Notes: generated by a model not told the origin, from the letters alone. Numbered from the stretch's first letter, positions 15,841 through 25,455 are shown. The stretch is 34,593 nt of DNA from Rhizobium sp. Q54 (GCA_945904955.1 CAMDPO010000025.1:1-34593); one strand, 5' to 3'. Program-made: numbers and translations.

Positions 15841-16360
15841 GTCGCGCACGCTGTTCCGGGTCCGTTGTCCGAGACAGCGTGGTCTCTGCCGCAGGTCGTG
15901 AGGGGAGAGCGGCGCCGGTGCGCTGCGCGAGGTGCGCGACCCGTCCGCCCGGCATTCTAGTTATGGGGTCAGCAATGCCGGACGCCCGGGTCGCACGCCA
16001 TCAATGTCGCGCATGACCCGATGCGGTCGGTAACCGCCGTCACGCCAAAAGGGTGATGCCCGTCACAAGGGGACGAGACCCTAGGGTGCGGATGTGATTT
16101 GCAACTCCGCGCGAGCTATGTAGGCGCTTCCGTACGCAGCTTGAGGTCGGCGTTGAAGGCCGCGAAGCCAGAGCGCGTCGCCGCCAGCATCTTGCCGCGC
16201 ATCACCAGCGGCACCAGCAGCCCCCGGAAGTGCTCGCCGGTTGTTTCGGCGAGCGTAGGTGCAACCGTCCCAATTTGAGCGGAATGTGCCGTGACAGGTG
16301 TAAGAGAGTTCCCACACATGGCCGGTCCAACGAACCAGCCTCATTTGATTCGGAGGAGAA
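15841..16360. other. 520-bp region without a convincing gene
   Basis: The stretch between the dnaB upstream region and the small plus-strand gene has no frame with a ribosome-binding site and family pattern. It contains a perfect hairpin GCTCGCCG / CGGCGAGC (16232-16239 and 16247-16254) with a T-rich 7-nt loop, no T tract after it. A 67-codon minus-strand frame at 16116-16319 reads protein-like near its end (RGLLVPLVMRGKMLAATRSG) and might be a gene remnant. The last 100 bp before 16361 are AT-richer and may hold a promoter. Confidence 0.4.
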
Positions 16361-16609
16361 ATGAGCAGGACGCCACGCGACGCGGCTGGACGCGAGCGGC
16401 GCACGCCGATACCGGGAGCCCCGGAGTACCTGGGGATCGAATTCTCAATTGAGCCGCGCGGCGATTGGGCTTGGGCGATCTTTCCGTACAAGGGCGCCAG
16501 CACCGATCGGGGCAAGGCCCCGACGCGCGACAAGGCGTGGTCGTCCGTACAAGCCGCGATCAAGAAATGGCGGGCCGCGAACAAGGACGACGACCAGCCA
16601 TCCACGTAG
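16361..16609 (+). CDS. small hypothetical protein
   Basis: 82 residues with a strong ribosome-binding site (GGAGGAG, 5 nt spacer) before the ATG. There is no signal peptide or membrane segment. The sequence is basic at the N-terminus (SRTPRDAAGRERR) and has a central IEPRGDWAWAIFPYKG with two Trp flanking Ala. It then has a helix SSVQAAIKKWRAANK and an acidic tail. I do not recognise the family. It is a lone plus-strand gene between rplI and dnaB, converging on rplI. The shared terminator at 16635-16662 closes both transcripts. The good translation signal and its own terminator argue for a real gene. Confidence 0.6.
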   Translation: MSRTPRDAAGRERRTPIPGAPEYLGIEFSIEPRGDWAWAIFPYKGASTDRGKAPTRDKAWSSVQAAIKKWRAANKDDDQPST

Positions 16610-16634
16610 GACGCTACCGACGGTCACCAAACGA

Positions 16635-16662
16635 AAAGGGCGGGACCTTGGTCCCGCCCTTT
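16635..16662. terminator. strong bidirectional intrinsic terminator
   Basis: AAAGGGCGGGACC (16635-16647) and GGTCCCGCCCTTT (16650-16662) form a perfect 13-bp inverted repeat around TT. Read leftwards it ends the rplI operon with CCCTTTTCGTTT. Read rightwards it ends the small gene at 16361-16609 with CCCTTTCGCATTT. This is the clearest terminator in the window. Confidence 0.85.
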
Positions 16663-16686
16663 CGCATTTCGATGTGCCGGCTGTGC

Positions 16687-17340
16687 CTACTCGTCGCCTT
16701 CGGCCTTGGCCTTGCGCTTCTTGCGCTTGGGGGCCTCGCCCTCGGCCGCAGCCGCCTCGGCGTCGGGCGCATCGCCCGTCGGGGCGGCGCCTTCCTCGAA
16801 GAACTGCTCGGCCACGGCCGCGCCGTCTTCGCTGCCAGCTTCCGTTCCCTTGACGCTGATACCGGCCAGACGCTGCTTCTCGATCTCGGCTTCCGCCTCC
16901 GAGCGCGCCACGATCACCTTCACGGTGGTCGGCACTTCCGGGTGCAGGAACACGCGCACCGTGTGCGTGCCGAGGTTCTTGATCGGCCGGTCGAGCGACA
17001 CCTGGGTGCGGCCGACGGCGACGCCGAGCGTCGACGCGGCTTCCGCCACATCGCGCGCCGTCACCGAGCCGTACAGCTGGCCCGACTCGGACGCCTGGCG
17101 CAGCAACACGCAGGTCTTGCCGTCGAGCGAGCCGGCGTTCTTCTCCGCGTCCGCCCGACGGGCGGCATTGGTCTTCTCCAACACGACGCGCTCGACCTCG
17201 AAGCGTTCGCGATTGGCTGCCGTGGCGCGCAGCGCCTTCTTCTGCGGCAGCAGGTAGTTGCGGGCGAAGCCGTCCTTCACGCGGACGACTTGACCCATTT
17301 GGCCGAGCTTCTCGACCTTCTCGAGCAGGATGACTTCCAT
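16687..17340 (-). CDS. rplI: 50S ribosomal protein L9
   Basis: 217 residues. The N-terminal L9 signature is intact (MEVILLEKVEKLGQMGQVVR and GFARNYLLPQKKALRAT). A central connecting helix rich in Glu/Arg/Lys and the C-terminal rRNA-binding domain (LYGSVTARDVAEA, then VRVFLHPEVPTTVKVIV) follow. L9 binds 23S rRNA at the base of the L1 stalk and helps frame maintenance. The protein is longer than the roughly 150-residue E. coli form. Residues about 165-217 form an Ala/Glu-rich tail ending in a Lys/Arg patch (KRKKRKAKAEGDE). Such tails occur in alphaproteobacteria. Last gene of rpsF-rpsR-rplI, followed by a strong terminator. Confidence 0.97.
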   Translation of the reverse strand: MEVILLEKVEKLGQMGQVVRVKDGFARNYLLPQKKALRATAANRERFEVERVVLEKTNAARRADAEKNAGSLDGKTCVLLRQASESGQLYGSVTARDVAEAASTLGVAVGRTQVSLDRPIKNLGTHTVRVFLHPEVPTTVKVIVARSEAEAEIEKQRLAGISVKGTEAGSEDGAAVAEQFFEEGAAPTGDAPDAEAAAAEGEAPKRKKRKAKAEGDE

Positions 17341-17352
17341 CGAAGCTCTCCC

Positions 17353-17625
17353 TTATTCCGAGACGTAGGGGAGCAACGCCAGGAAGCGCGCGCGCTTGAT
17401 GGCGATGGCGAGGTGGCGCTGCTTCTTCGCGGACACCGCCGTGATGCGCGACGGCACGATCTTGCCGCGCTCGGAGATGTAGCGGCCCAGCAGGCGCACG
17501 TCCTTGTAGTCGATCTTGGGCGCGCCGGTTCCGGTGAACGGGCACGTCTTGCGGCGACGGAAGAAGGGACGACGGCCACCGCCGCCAGCACCCATGTCGC
17601 CTACGCCGACTTTGCCGCTCTTCAT
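17353..17625 (-). CDS. rpsR: 30S ribosomal protein S18
   Basis: 90 residues. The S18 core is plain: RRKTCPFTG, then [30 protein letters not shown] (quoted only to identify the family) and a basic C-terminal helix [19 protein letters not shown]. An N-terminal Gly-rich stretch (MGAGGGGRR) precedes it. S18 sits with S6 on the platform of the small subunit. Its ATG overlaps the rpsF stop (ATGA), coupling translation of the S6-S18 pair. rplI follows after 12 nt. Confidence 0.97.
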   Translation of the reverse strand: MKSGKVGVGDMGAGGGGRRPFFRRRKTCPFTGTGAPKIDYKDVRLLGRYISERGKIVPSRITAVSAKKQRHLAIAIKRARFLALLPYVSE

Positions 17626-18146
17626 GGTTCGACTCCTTCATCGGTCGCGACATCGGGAACGTCGACTTCCACGGCCGCGCGCGGACCGCGCTCGCCATCG
17701 AAGCCGTCACGATCGCCGCTGCCACCGTAGTCACGGCCGCCGTAGCCGCCGCGATCGCCGCCTTCGAAGTCGCGGCGGCCGCCGCGGCCACCTTCACGAC
17801 GTCCGCCGCGACCTTCGTCGCGGCCCTTGTTCTGCAGCATCGCCGAGGGAGCTTCCTCGAGCTCATCGACGCGCACCGTCAGGACGCGCAGGACGTCTTC
17901 GGAGAGACGCATGTTGCGTTCCATCTCTGCGACCGCTGCGGGCGACGCGTCGACGTTGAACAGCACGTAGTGCGCCTTGCGGTTCTTCTTGATGCGGTAG
18001 GCGAGATTGCGCAGGCCCCACTGCTCGGTCTTGGCGACCTTGCCGCCTTGAGCCGTGAGGATGTCGGTGAATTGCTGTGCGAGGGCTTCCACCTGTTGGG
18101 TGGAAACGTCCGGTCGCACGAGAAATACGTTCTCGTAGAGAGGCAA
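17622..18146 (-). CDS. rpsF: 30S ribosomal protein S6 with long RG-rich tail
   Basis: 174 residues. The S6 fold is at residues 1-100: [15 protein letters not shown], then [19 protein letters not shown] and a terminal VLTVRVDEL. The start is TTG at 18146, with AAGGAG eight nt upstream. S6 is usually 95-135 residues; here an extra tail of about 65 residues is rich in Arg, Gly and Asp (repeated GRGG, GGRR and GGYGGRD units) and ends in an acidic segment. Many bacterial S6 proteins have charged tails, and in E. coli RimK adds glutamates to the S6 C-terminus. This RGG-like tail is unusually long. First gene of the operon, with a promoter at 18266-18293. Confidence 0.95.
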   Translation of the reverse strand: MPLYENVFLVRPDVSTQQVEALAQQFTDILTAQGGKVAKTEQWGLRNLAYRIKKNRKAHYVLFNVDASPAAVAEMERNMRLSEDVLRVLTVRVDELEEAPSAMLQNKGRDEGRGGRREGGRGGRRDFEGGDRGGYGGRDYGGSGDRDGFDGERGPRAAVEVDVPDVATDEGVEP

Positions 18147-18265
18147 AGTGTCAGCTCCTTACGGCTGTATCGGGTACATCCGGCCGCCGGGATTGCCCGG
18201 AAACCAGCGTCCACAGCCGGCCGGGGACGAACCCTTGGGCCGGCAAGGAGGTTGCGAAGGCGCGG

Positions 18266-18293
18266 AATATAGCGAAAAGCCGAGGTTCCGCAA
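18266..18293 (-). promoter_or_regulatory. rpsF operon promoter
   Basis: On the minus strand TTGCGG (18293-18288) and TATATT (18271-18266) are spaced by 16 bp and resemble a housekeeping promoter. Transcription would start near 18259, giving a leader of about 115 nt. The leader contains complementary CGGCCGG/CCGGCCG segments (18218-18224 and 18180-18186) that could pair around a 31-nt loop. Leaders of this operon can be bound by the S6:S18 complex in other bacteria; whether this one is, I cannot tell. Confidence 0.5.
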
Positions 18294-18308
18294 GCGGCGC
18301 CGGCGCGC

Positions 18309-18536
18309 TCAGTGTGGTTCGGCGCTCTTCTTGACGGGGCCCCTGCGCTTCGTTGCGGAGGGCGCGGGCGGCTGAGGCGGCCGCTCGGCGTGGTCGTCGT
18401 GGTCCGCCATGCGTTCCCAATCGCGGGCCAGGCGCATCAGGTTGCGCTTGGCGATGGCGTCGTCCGCGACGGCAGCGATCGAGCGCAGATGCTCGGCGCG
18501 CGCCCGCCAACGCTTCGCGTTGTCTGACTCTCCCAT
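18309..18536 (-). CDS. small helical protein, conserved in alphaproteobacteria
   Basis: 75 residues from the ATG at 18536 (another ATG at 18557 is possible). The core AKRWRARAEHLRSIAAVADD, then RNLMRLARDWERMADHDDHAE, has the W-R-A-E-x-x-R then M-x-x-x-A-x-x-W/Y-x-x-M/L-A heptad rhythm. This is common in short alphaproteobacterial proteins of unknown function, often seen in Bradyrhizobium and relatives. It is likely a two-helix hairpin. The C-terminus is Pro- and Lys-rich. It lies 162 nt upstream of rpsF on the same strand but has its own position ahead of the rpsF promoter, so it is probably not part of the ribosomal operon. Function unknown. Confidence 0.6.
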   Translation of the reverse strand: MGESDNAKRWRARAEHLRSIAAVADDAIAKRNLMRLARDWERMADHDDHAERPPQPPAPSATKRRGPVKKSAEPH

Positions 18537-18557
18537 GAGTTGTGCCCCAGGGTACAT

Positions 18558-18989
18558 GAGCGCCGCGCATCCCCTCGGGCGCCCGATCCACGCCTAGCGC
18601 GATGCGTACTCCGGTGCAACCAAGCGTTCAGCGGTTGTGAGCCTAGAAAGACGCCATGAGCCGGCAACGCAGGCAGCGCGCCGTGCTTGCCCCGATCGCC
18701 ATGGTATGCCGTCGGCGCCCAAGGACCGAAATACACGCCCCGCGTGTGGAGCCCGCTGTGGCGGCCCCGCAACAAAATGGGGGCGGACCTAGCGGCCCGC
18801 CCCATCAGTCTCCCCAATTCCTTGCGCGCCAAAGGTCCCGATCTCCGGGCGCAAAACTCCTGCACATTGGGCGCTGCCCGGCCTTTTGAGTCAATCAGGA
18901 GGATACTCATCGACGAGCATTGCGCGCGTTGCCGCGGGCTCTGGCGCCAAGTATGAGTGCGTCTCCGTCGTGACCTCGGGCAGTTGTCC
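18558..18989. other. intergenic region between the small gene and fabD
   Basis: 432 bp with divergent genes on both sides, so promoters for both should lie here. I found no convincing -35/-10 pair. A GC-rich imperfect hairpin occurs around 18779-18803. A good Shine-Dalgarno-like AGGAGG occurs at 18898-18903, but no usable start codon follows it in a frame of any length. No gene is supported. Confidence 0.4.
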
Positions 18990-19946
18990 ATGAAACTCGC
19001 GTTGGTGTTCCCCGGTCAGGGTTCGCAAAAGCCCGGCATGGGCAAGCAACTCGCCGCCGATTTCGCCGCGGCGCGGCGCGTGTTCGAGGAAGTCGACGAC
19101 GCGCTGTCGGACCGCCTCTCGCGCGTCATCTTCGACGGCGCGGCGTCCGATCTCGTGCGCACCGACGTCGCCCAACCGGCGTTGATGGCGGTCTGCATGG
19201 CGGTGCTCGCCGTGCTGCGCGAGGCGGGCCTCGATCCCGCGCGCGACGCGCTGTTCGTCGCGGGCCATAGCCTGGGCGAATACACGGCGCTCGCCGCCGC
19301 CGGCGCGATCAGCCTTGCGGATGCGGCGCGCACCCTGCGGGCGCGCGGCCTCGCGATGCAGAAGGCCGCCCCCGGAGATGCGGGCGCGATGACCGCGGTG
19401 CTCGGGCTCGACGACATCGCCAAGATCGAAGAGCTCGCACGGCGTGCCTCCGCCGAGAGCAGAAAGTACTGCGGCATCGCCAACGATAACGCGCCGGGTC
19501 AGGTCGTATTGTCGGGTCACACCGTTGCGATCGAGCACGCCGAAGCGTTGGCCAAGGAGATGGGCGCCAAGCGCGCCATCCGCCTGGAGGTCGCCGCCGC
19601 GTTCCACTCGCCGTTAATGGCGCCTGCTGCCAAGGAGATGGAAAGGGTTCTCGCGGAACTGTCTTTCCAGCCGCCGCGGCCGGCGATCTTCGCCAATGTC
19701 ACTGCAACACCGGTGCGCGACTCCGACAAGATCGCGTCGTTGCTCGTGCAACAGATCACCGGCCGCGTGCGCTGGCGCGAAAGCGTCGCGGCCATGGCAG
19801 CGGCGGGTGTCGATACCCAGGTTGAGATCGGCTCGGGCAAGGTCCTGACGGGACTCGCCAAGCGCATCGCCCCGGACATGAAGACGTTCGCCGTCGAGAC
19901 CGCCGCCGACATCGAGGTGTTCGACACAGCGCGGAAGGCACGCTGA
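18990..19946 (+). CDS. fabD: malonyl-CoA:ACP transacylase
   Basis: 318 residues from the ATG at 18990, giving the canonical N-terminus MKLALVFPGQGSQKPGMG. The nucleophile Ser is in FVAGHSLGEYTAL (about residue 90) and the catalytic His in AAAFHSPLM (about 200); the PGQGSQ glutamine completes the site. The enzyme moves malonyl from CoA to acyl carrier protein, starting type II fatty acid synthesis in the cytosol. The fabG ATG follows the fabD TGA with no gap. Together with acpP and fabF it forms the standard fab cluster. An in-frame start further upstream at 18957 would add an unlikely basic leader. Confidence 0.97.
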   Translation: MKLALVFPGQGSQKPGMGKQLAADFAAARRVFEEVDDALSDRLSRVIFDGAASDLVRTDVAQPALMAVCMAVLAVLREAGLDPARDALFVAGHSLGEYTALAAAGAISLADAARTLRARGLAMQKAAPGDAGAMTAVLGLDDIAKIEELARRASAESRKYCGIANDNAPGQVVLSGHTVAIEHAEALAKEMGAKRAIRLEVAAAFHSPLMAPAAKEMERVLAELSFQPPRPAIFANVTATPVRDSDKIASLLVQQITGRVRWRESVAAMAAAGVDTQVEIGSGKVLTGLAKRIAPDMKTFAVETAADIEVFDTARKAR

Positions 19947-20684
19947 ATGTTTTCTCTCGCCAACAAGCACGCGCTGATCACCGGTGCCTCGGGCGGCATC
20001 GGCGCCGCCATCGCCAAGGCGCTGCACGGGCAGGGCGCCACCGTCGCGCTGTCCGGCACTCGCCAAGAGGCGCTCGACAAGCTCGCGGCCGAGCTGGGCT
20101 CGCGCGCCCACGTGCTGCCCTGCAACCTGTCCGACGCCGCCGCCACTGCCGAGCTCGTCACGCGCGCCGAAACCGCCATGAGCGCCGTCGACATCCTCGT
20201 CAACAACGCCGGCCTCAACCGCGACGGTCTCATGATGCGCATGAAGGACGAAGACTGGCAGTCGGTGATCGACGTCGATCTCACCGCGGCGTTCCGTCTG
20301 TCGCGCGCCGCCCTCAAGGGCATGGCCAAGCGCCGCTGGGGCCGCATCGTCAACATCACCTCGATCGTCGGCGCCATCGGCAATCCCGGCCAAGCGAACT
20401 ACGCCGCCGCCAAGGCGGGTCTCGCCGGCATGACCAAGGCGCTGGCCCAGGAGATGGCGTCGCGCGGCATCACCGCGAATTGCGTCGCTCCCGGCTTCAT
20501 CGACACCGCCATGACGACGGCGCTCAATGAAGAGCAGCGCGCCAAGCTCGCCACCAAAATTCCGGCGGGGAATTTCGGCGCGCCGGCCGACGTCGCCGCC
20601 GCCGTGGTGTACCTGGCCAGCGACGAGGCCGCCTACGTCACCGGCCAGACCCTCCACGTCAACGGCGGTATGGTGATGCTCTAG
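19947..20684 (+). CDS. fabG: 3-oxoacyl-ACP reductase
   Basis: 245 residues, full length for FabG. The NADP(H)-binding TGASGGIGAAIA is at about 12-23 and NNAGLNRDGLMMRM at about 86-99. The catalytic Ser lies in IVNITSIVGAIGNPGQ, and Tyr and Lys in NYAAAKAGLAGMTKALAQE. The N-R-D-x-L-x-M-R-M segment distinguishes FabG from general short-chain dehydrogenases. It reduces beta-ketoacyl-ACP in fatty acid elongation. It is immediately adjacent to fabD and 175 bp before acpP. That gap is long enough for a separate acpP promoter, as is common given the high demand for ACP. Confidence 0.97.
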   Translation: MFSLANKHALITGASGGIGAAIAKALHGQGATVALSGTRQEALDKLAAELGSRAHVLPCNLSDAAATAELVTRAETAMSAVDILVNNAGLNRDGLMMRMKDEDWQSVIDVDLTAAFRLSRAALKGMAKRRWGRIVNITSIVGAIGNPGQANYAAAKAGLAGMTKALAQEMASRGITANCVAPGFIDTAMTTALNEEQRAKLATKIPAGNFGAPADVAAAVVYLASDEAAYVTGQTLHVNGGMVML

Positions 20685-20859
20685 CCTCGATTTGCCCGCA
20701 GCCAGGGCCCGGGTCGGCTTGTAGTCGATCCCTTGGCGGCCCTCGCGGAAGTATGGTACGCACCGCCCGTTACCCGCGCTTGTGCCAGCCCCCAGGGGAA
20801 AGTGCGCCGAAAACGGGGTAACGTGGGGTTGCTGGAACAACAGCTAGGAACGGAGTGCC

Positions 20860-21102
20860 ATGGCCGATATAGCCGAGCGCGTGAAAGAGATCGTTGTCGA
20901 CCACCTGGGCGTGGAGAAAGACAAGGTCTCCGAGAGCGCAAGCTTCATCGATGACCTTGGCGCCGACAGCCTGGACACGGTTGAGTTGGTCATGGCGTTC
21001 GAGGAAGAGTTCGGGTGCGAAATCCCGGACGAGGCCGCCGAGAAGATCCTGACCGTGAAGGACGCGATCGAGTACCTGAACAAGCACACCCCCGCCAGCT
21101 GA
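20860..21102 (+). CDS. acpP: acyl carrier protein
   Basis: 80 residues, acidic, four-helix. The phosphopantetheine attachment site is Ser37 in [20 protein letters not shown]. The start ATG follows GGAACGGAG. ACP carries the growing acyl chain in type II fatty acid synthesis and donates acyl groups to phospholipid and lipid A synthesis. fabF begins 5 nt after the stop, so the two are co-transcribed. Confidence 0.98.
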   Translation: MADIAERVKEIVVDHLGVEKDKVSESASFIDDLGADSLDTVELVMAFEEEFGCEIPDEAAEKILTVKDAIEYLNKHTPAS

Positions 21103-21107
21103 CGCGC

Positions 21108-22366
<1,259 letters not shown>

Positions 22367-22367
<1 letters not shown>

Positions 22368-23371
22368 TGATCGGCGCGGGGCTTAAGCTCGCCAGTCTCG
22401 CTCTCAGCGTCCTGCTGGCGCTCGGTCTCGCCGTTGCCGCCATCGCCGTCTCGGCCATCCGCTCGCCCGGCCCATCGCTTGCCGACACCATGGTCGTGTT
22501 GCCGCGCGGCTCGGGCCTCAACGCCATCGCCGCCGTCCTGCACCAGGAAGGCGTCATCGCCCACCCGCAAACCTTCGCGCTCTACGTGCGCCTCAGCGGC
22601 GACGCGGATTCGCTGCGTGCCGGCGAGTATCGCTTCCCGGCCGCGATTTCCGCCGCCGACGTCAGCCGCCAGCTCATCGAAGGTCGCACCTTCAAGCGCC
22701 GCCTGACGGTCCCCGAGGGCTTGCCGACCGACCGCGTGCTGGCCCTGGTCGCCGAAGCACCCGCCCTGCAAGGCGACGTCCCGCGCACCGTTGCCGAAGG
22801 CGCCCTGCTGCCCGAGACCTACCAGTACGAGTGGGGGGATACCCGCGCTGCGCTGGTGGCGCGCATGCAGCGCGCCCACGCCGACCTGCTCGCCTCCCTG
22901 TGGGGGTCGCGCGCCGCCCAGGCGGCCGCCCTGCAGACGCCGGCCCAGGCCGTCATCCTCGCCAGCATCGTCGAACGGGAAACCGGCGTCGCCGCGGAGC
23001 GTGCACGCGTCGCCGCGGTGTTCCACAATCGCCTCCGCATGGGGATGCGCCTGCAATCCGACCCGACCGTCGAGTACGGCCTCAAGCTGCGCGGCCGCGC
23101 CGACGGCTTGCCGCTGACGCGCGACGACCTCGAAGTCGAGACACCCTACAACACCTACCGTATCCGCGGCTTGCCGCCGGGACCCATCGCCAATCCGGGC
23201 CGCGCCGCGCTCGAAGCAGTCCTCAATCCTGCCGTCACCGACGAGCTGTACTTCGTCGCCGACGGCACCGGTGGCCATGCCTTCGCGGTGACGCTCGACG
23301 AGCACAACCGCAACGTCGCGCGCTACCGCGCGTCGCGCGAAGGCGCGCAACCAACAACGCCGAGGGACTGA
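22367..23371 (+). CDS. mltG: endolytic murein transglycosylase MltG
   Basis: 334 residues. One N-terminal membrane anchor (about 7-30) leaves the rest in the periplasm. A LysM-like segment (VVLPRGSGLNAIAAVLHQEGVI, written here for its start) precedes the YceG domain with AGEYRFPAAISAADV. The catalytic Glu lies in ILASIVERETG. Family landmarks FHNRLRMGMRLQSDPTVEYG and YNTYRIRGLPPGPIANPG follow. MltG cleaves nascent glycan strands and sets their length. The gene is translationally coupled to fabF and followed by yicC after 3 nt, a conserved alphaproteobacterial order. Confidence 0.95.
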
Positions 23372-23374
23372 CCC

Positions 23375-24259
23375 ATGGGCTCCGTCGCCAGCATGACCGG
23401 GTACGCCCGCGCCGAAGGCGGGGCCAACGGCACGACGTGGCTGTGGGAAGTGAAGAGCGTCAATGGCCGCGGCCTCGACCTGCGCTGCCGCCTCGGCAAC
23501 GGCCTCGACCGTCTCGAACCCGTGGTGCGCGAGCGCACCGCGGCTGCCATTTCGCGCGGCAGCCTGTCCGTGTCCTTGCAGTGCGCGCGCACCAGCGCCG
23601 GCCGCACGGTCACCATCAACGACGACCTGGTGCGCCGCGTCATGGCCGCCGCCGCCGAGATCTCCGGCGGCATGGGCACGCTGTCCCTCGACGCTGTCTT
23701 CGCCATTCCCGGCGTCGTCGAGATCGGCGAGCCGGACCAATCCGAATCCGAGCGCGAGCAGTCCGACCACGCCATGGTCAAGGACCTCGAGCGCGCCCTC
23801 ACCAGCCTCAACACTGCCCGGCGCGAGGAAGGCACGCGCCTGGTCGTCGTCTTGCGCGACCAGCTCGACGAGATCGTCGCCCTGGCCGGCGACGCCTTGC
23901 GCTGCGCCGCCGCGCAGCCGGACGCCATCCGCGCCCATGTCATGGAACGCGTCGCTGCCCTCATCGGCGAGGGCACGCCGCTGCCCGGCGACCGTCTGGC
24001 ACAAGAGGTGGCGCTGCTCGCCATTAAGGCCGACGTGCGCGAGGAGCTCGATCGCCTCAGCGCCCATGCCGAGGCGGGCAGGGACCTCTTGAAGGCCGGT
24101 GGCGCCGTCGGCCGCCGCCTCGACTTCCTGGCGCAGGAGTTCGCGCGCGAAGCCAACACCCTGTGCGCCAAGTCGTCGGACGCCGAGCTCACCCGCGTCG
24201 GCCTGTCGCTCAAGGCAGTCATCGACCGCTTCCGCGAGCAGGTGCAAAACCTTGAGTAA
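23375..24259 (+). CDS. yicC: YicC family endoribonuclease-type protein
   Basis: 294 residues. The N-terminus MGSVASMTGYARAEG, followed by WEVKSVNGRGLDLRCRL, and the C-terminus RRLDFLAQEFAREANTLCAKSSD are the family signatures. E. coli YicC is reported to act in RNA turnover as an endoribonuclease; the alphaproteobacterial role has been less studied. It sits between mltG and gmk with 3 and 12 nt gaps, as usual in this class. Confidence 0.93.
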   Translation: MGSVASMTGYARAEGGANGTTWLWEVKSVNGRGLDLRCRLGNGLDRLEPVVRERTAAAISRGSLSVSLQCARTSAGRTVTINDDLVRRVMAAAAEISGGMGTLSLDAVFAIPGVVEIGEPDQSESEREQSDHAMVKDLERALTSLNTARREEGTRLVVVLRDQLDEIVALAGDALRCAAAQPDAIRAHVMERVAALIGEGTPLPGDRLAQEVALLAIKADVREELDRLSAHAEAGRDLLKAGGAVGRRLDFLAQEFAREANTLCAKSSDAELTRVGLSLKAVIDRFREQVQNLE

Positions 24260-24271
24260 GGTGCTGGGCGA

Positions 24272-24901
24272 ATGACGGACGTCAAGCGCCGGGGAGTGAT
24301 GCTGGTGCTGTCGTCGCCGTCCGGCGCCGGCAAGACCACCATTTCGCGCCGCCTGCTCGGCGCCGACGACGATCTCAAGCTGTCGGTCTCGGTCACCACG
24401 CGCGCGCCGCGCAGCGGTGAGGTCGACGGCGTCGACTACCATTTCATCGACCGGCCGAAGTTCGATCAGCTGGTGCGCACCGGCGAGCTGCTGGAGCACG
24501 CCGAGGTGTTTGGTCACTGCTACGGCACGCCCGCCAAGGGTGTCGAGGCGCGTCTCGCCGCCGGCCAGGATGTCCTCTTCGACATCGACTGGCAGGGCAC
24601 CCAGCAGCTGCAGCACACCGCGCGCAGCGATCTCGCCACGATCTTCATCCTGCCGCCGTCGGTGCGCGAGCTGGAACGGCGGTTGCACATCCGCGCCCAG
24701 GACTCCGACGCGGTGGTGCGCCGTCGCATGGAGGGCGCCGGCCGCGAGCTCGACCACTGGGAGGAATACGACTACGTCGTGATCAACGACGACCTCGACC
24801 GCGCCATCAACGAGGTGCGTTCGATCCTGACCGCCGAGCGCCTGCGCCGCGGGCGCCGCACCGGGGTCGCCGACTACGTGGGCGACCTCCGCCGCACGTA
24901 A
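24272..24901 (+). CDS. gmk: guanylate kinase
   Basis: 209 residues. Walker A is LSSPSGAGKTTISRRLL near the N-terminus. The GMP-binding segment follows: SVTTRAPRSGEVDGVDYHF, then GELLEHAEVFGHCYGTP. FDIDWQGTQQL and RRRMEGAGRELDHWEEYDYV complete the family pattern. It phosphorylates GMP to GDP with ATP and so feeds the guanine nucleotide pool. Last gene of the fab-mltG-yicC-gmk string, with a 64-bp gap to the next gene. Confidence 0.97.
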   Translation: MTDVKRRGVMLVLSSPSGAGKTTISRRLLGADDDLKLSVSVTTRAPRSGEVDGVDYHFIDRPKFDQLVRTGELLEHAEVFGHCYGTPAKGVEARLAAGQDVLFDIDWQGTQQLQHTARSDLATIFILPPSVRELERRLHIRAQDSDAVVRRRMEGAGRELDHWEEYDYVVINDDLDRAINEVRSILTAERLRRGRRTGVADYVGDLRRT

Positions 24902-24965
24902 GGCGAATGCGCGCCATCAGGCGCGACGCCTTGTCTCCCGCCGCCCGCACCGCTAGGCTCGCGCC

Positions 24966-25439
24966 ATGCGTAGATTGTTCGCCGCCTCCGCCGCCCTGCT
25001 GACCGCCGCCGCCTTGGTGGCCAGCGCGGCCATGGCGGCCGACACCAAAGGCGCTGCCACAGCCGCGGCGCCCGCCGGCGGCGCCGGCAGCGTCGTCATC
25101 GGCGGCCTCAGCGTGCCGGTGCTCAACGGCCGCAAGGTGCGCATCTACGAGTACGCGGTCATCGGCCTCAAGGTCGCCAACGCCAACGCGATGCTCAAGC
25201 AGGTCTGCGACAAGCGCTTCGAGCTCGTCGACGCCTTCCTCTCGCACCTGCACGCCAAGCCCTTCACCTCGGGCTCCGAGATCGACGGCGCCCGCGCCCA
25301 GCAGGAGATGCTGGCGCTGGCCAAGTCGGTCGGCGGCGACTTCGTCACCGGCATCGAAATCGCCTGGAGCAAGGTGCCGCGGCCGATCGACAACACCGCC
25401 TTCGGCAACACCCAGGCGGTTCCCTGCAAGACGGGCTGA
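24966..25439 (+). CDS. secreted protein, FliL-like pattern
   Basis: 157 residues with a signal peptide (MRRLFAASAALL to AAMA, cleavage near 23). After a short Ala/Gly linker, the domain reads LSVPVLNGRKVRIYEYAVIGLKVAN, then LVDAFLSHLHAKPF. This recalls the FliL-type pattern in which a V-P-V-strand is followed by Y-V-x-L-x-V and later L-R-D-A-L. The usual membrane helix is replaced here by a cleavable leader, and no flagellar genes are nearby. It is therefore better called a FliL-like periplasmic protein of unknown role. One cysteine pair (VCDKR and VPCKTG) could be linked. It follows gmk and ends before a palindromic repeat. Confidence 0.55.
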   Translation: MRRLFAASAALLTAAALVASAAMAADTKGAATAAAPAGGAGSVVIGGLSVPVLNGRKVRIYEYAVIGLKVANANAMLKQVCDKRFELVDAFLSHLHAKPFTSGSEIDGARAQQEMLALAKSVGGDFVTGIEIAWSKVPRPIDNTAFGNTQAVPCKTG

Positions 25440-25455
25440 CGCCGCGCTGCCGAGC

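Noticed and set aside
16116-16319. A 67-codon minus-strand frame with protein-like residues near its end
   Set aside because: No ribosome-binding site, no recognised family, and a plus-strand gene start immediately beyond it. It could be a remnant but is not supported as a gene.
18898-18956. AGGAGG followed by a short frame reading ILIDEHCARCRGLW with a CxxC
   Set aside because: No usual start codon follows the AGGAGG in that frame, and the frame is only 18 codons from there.
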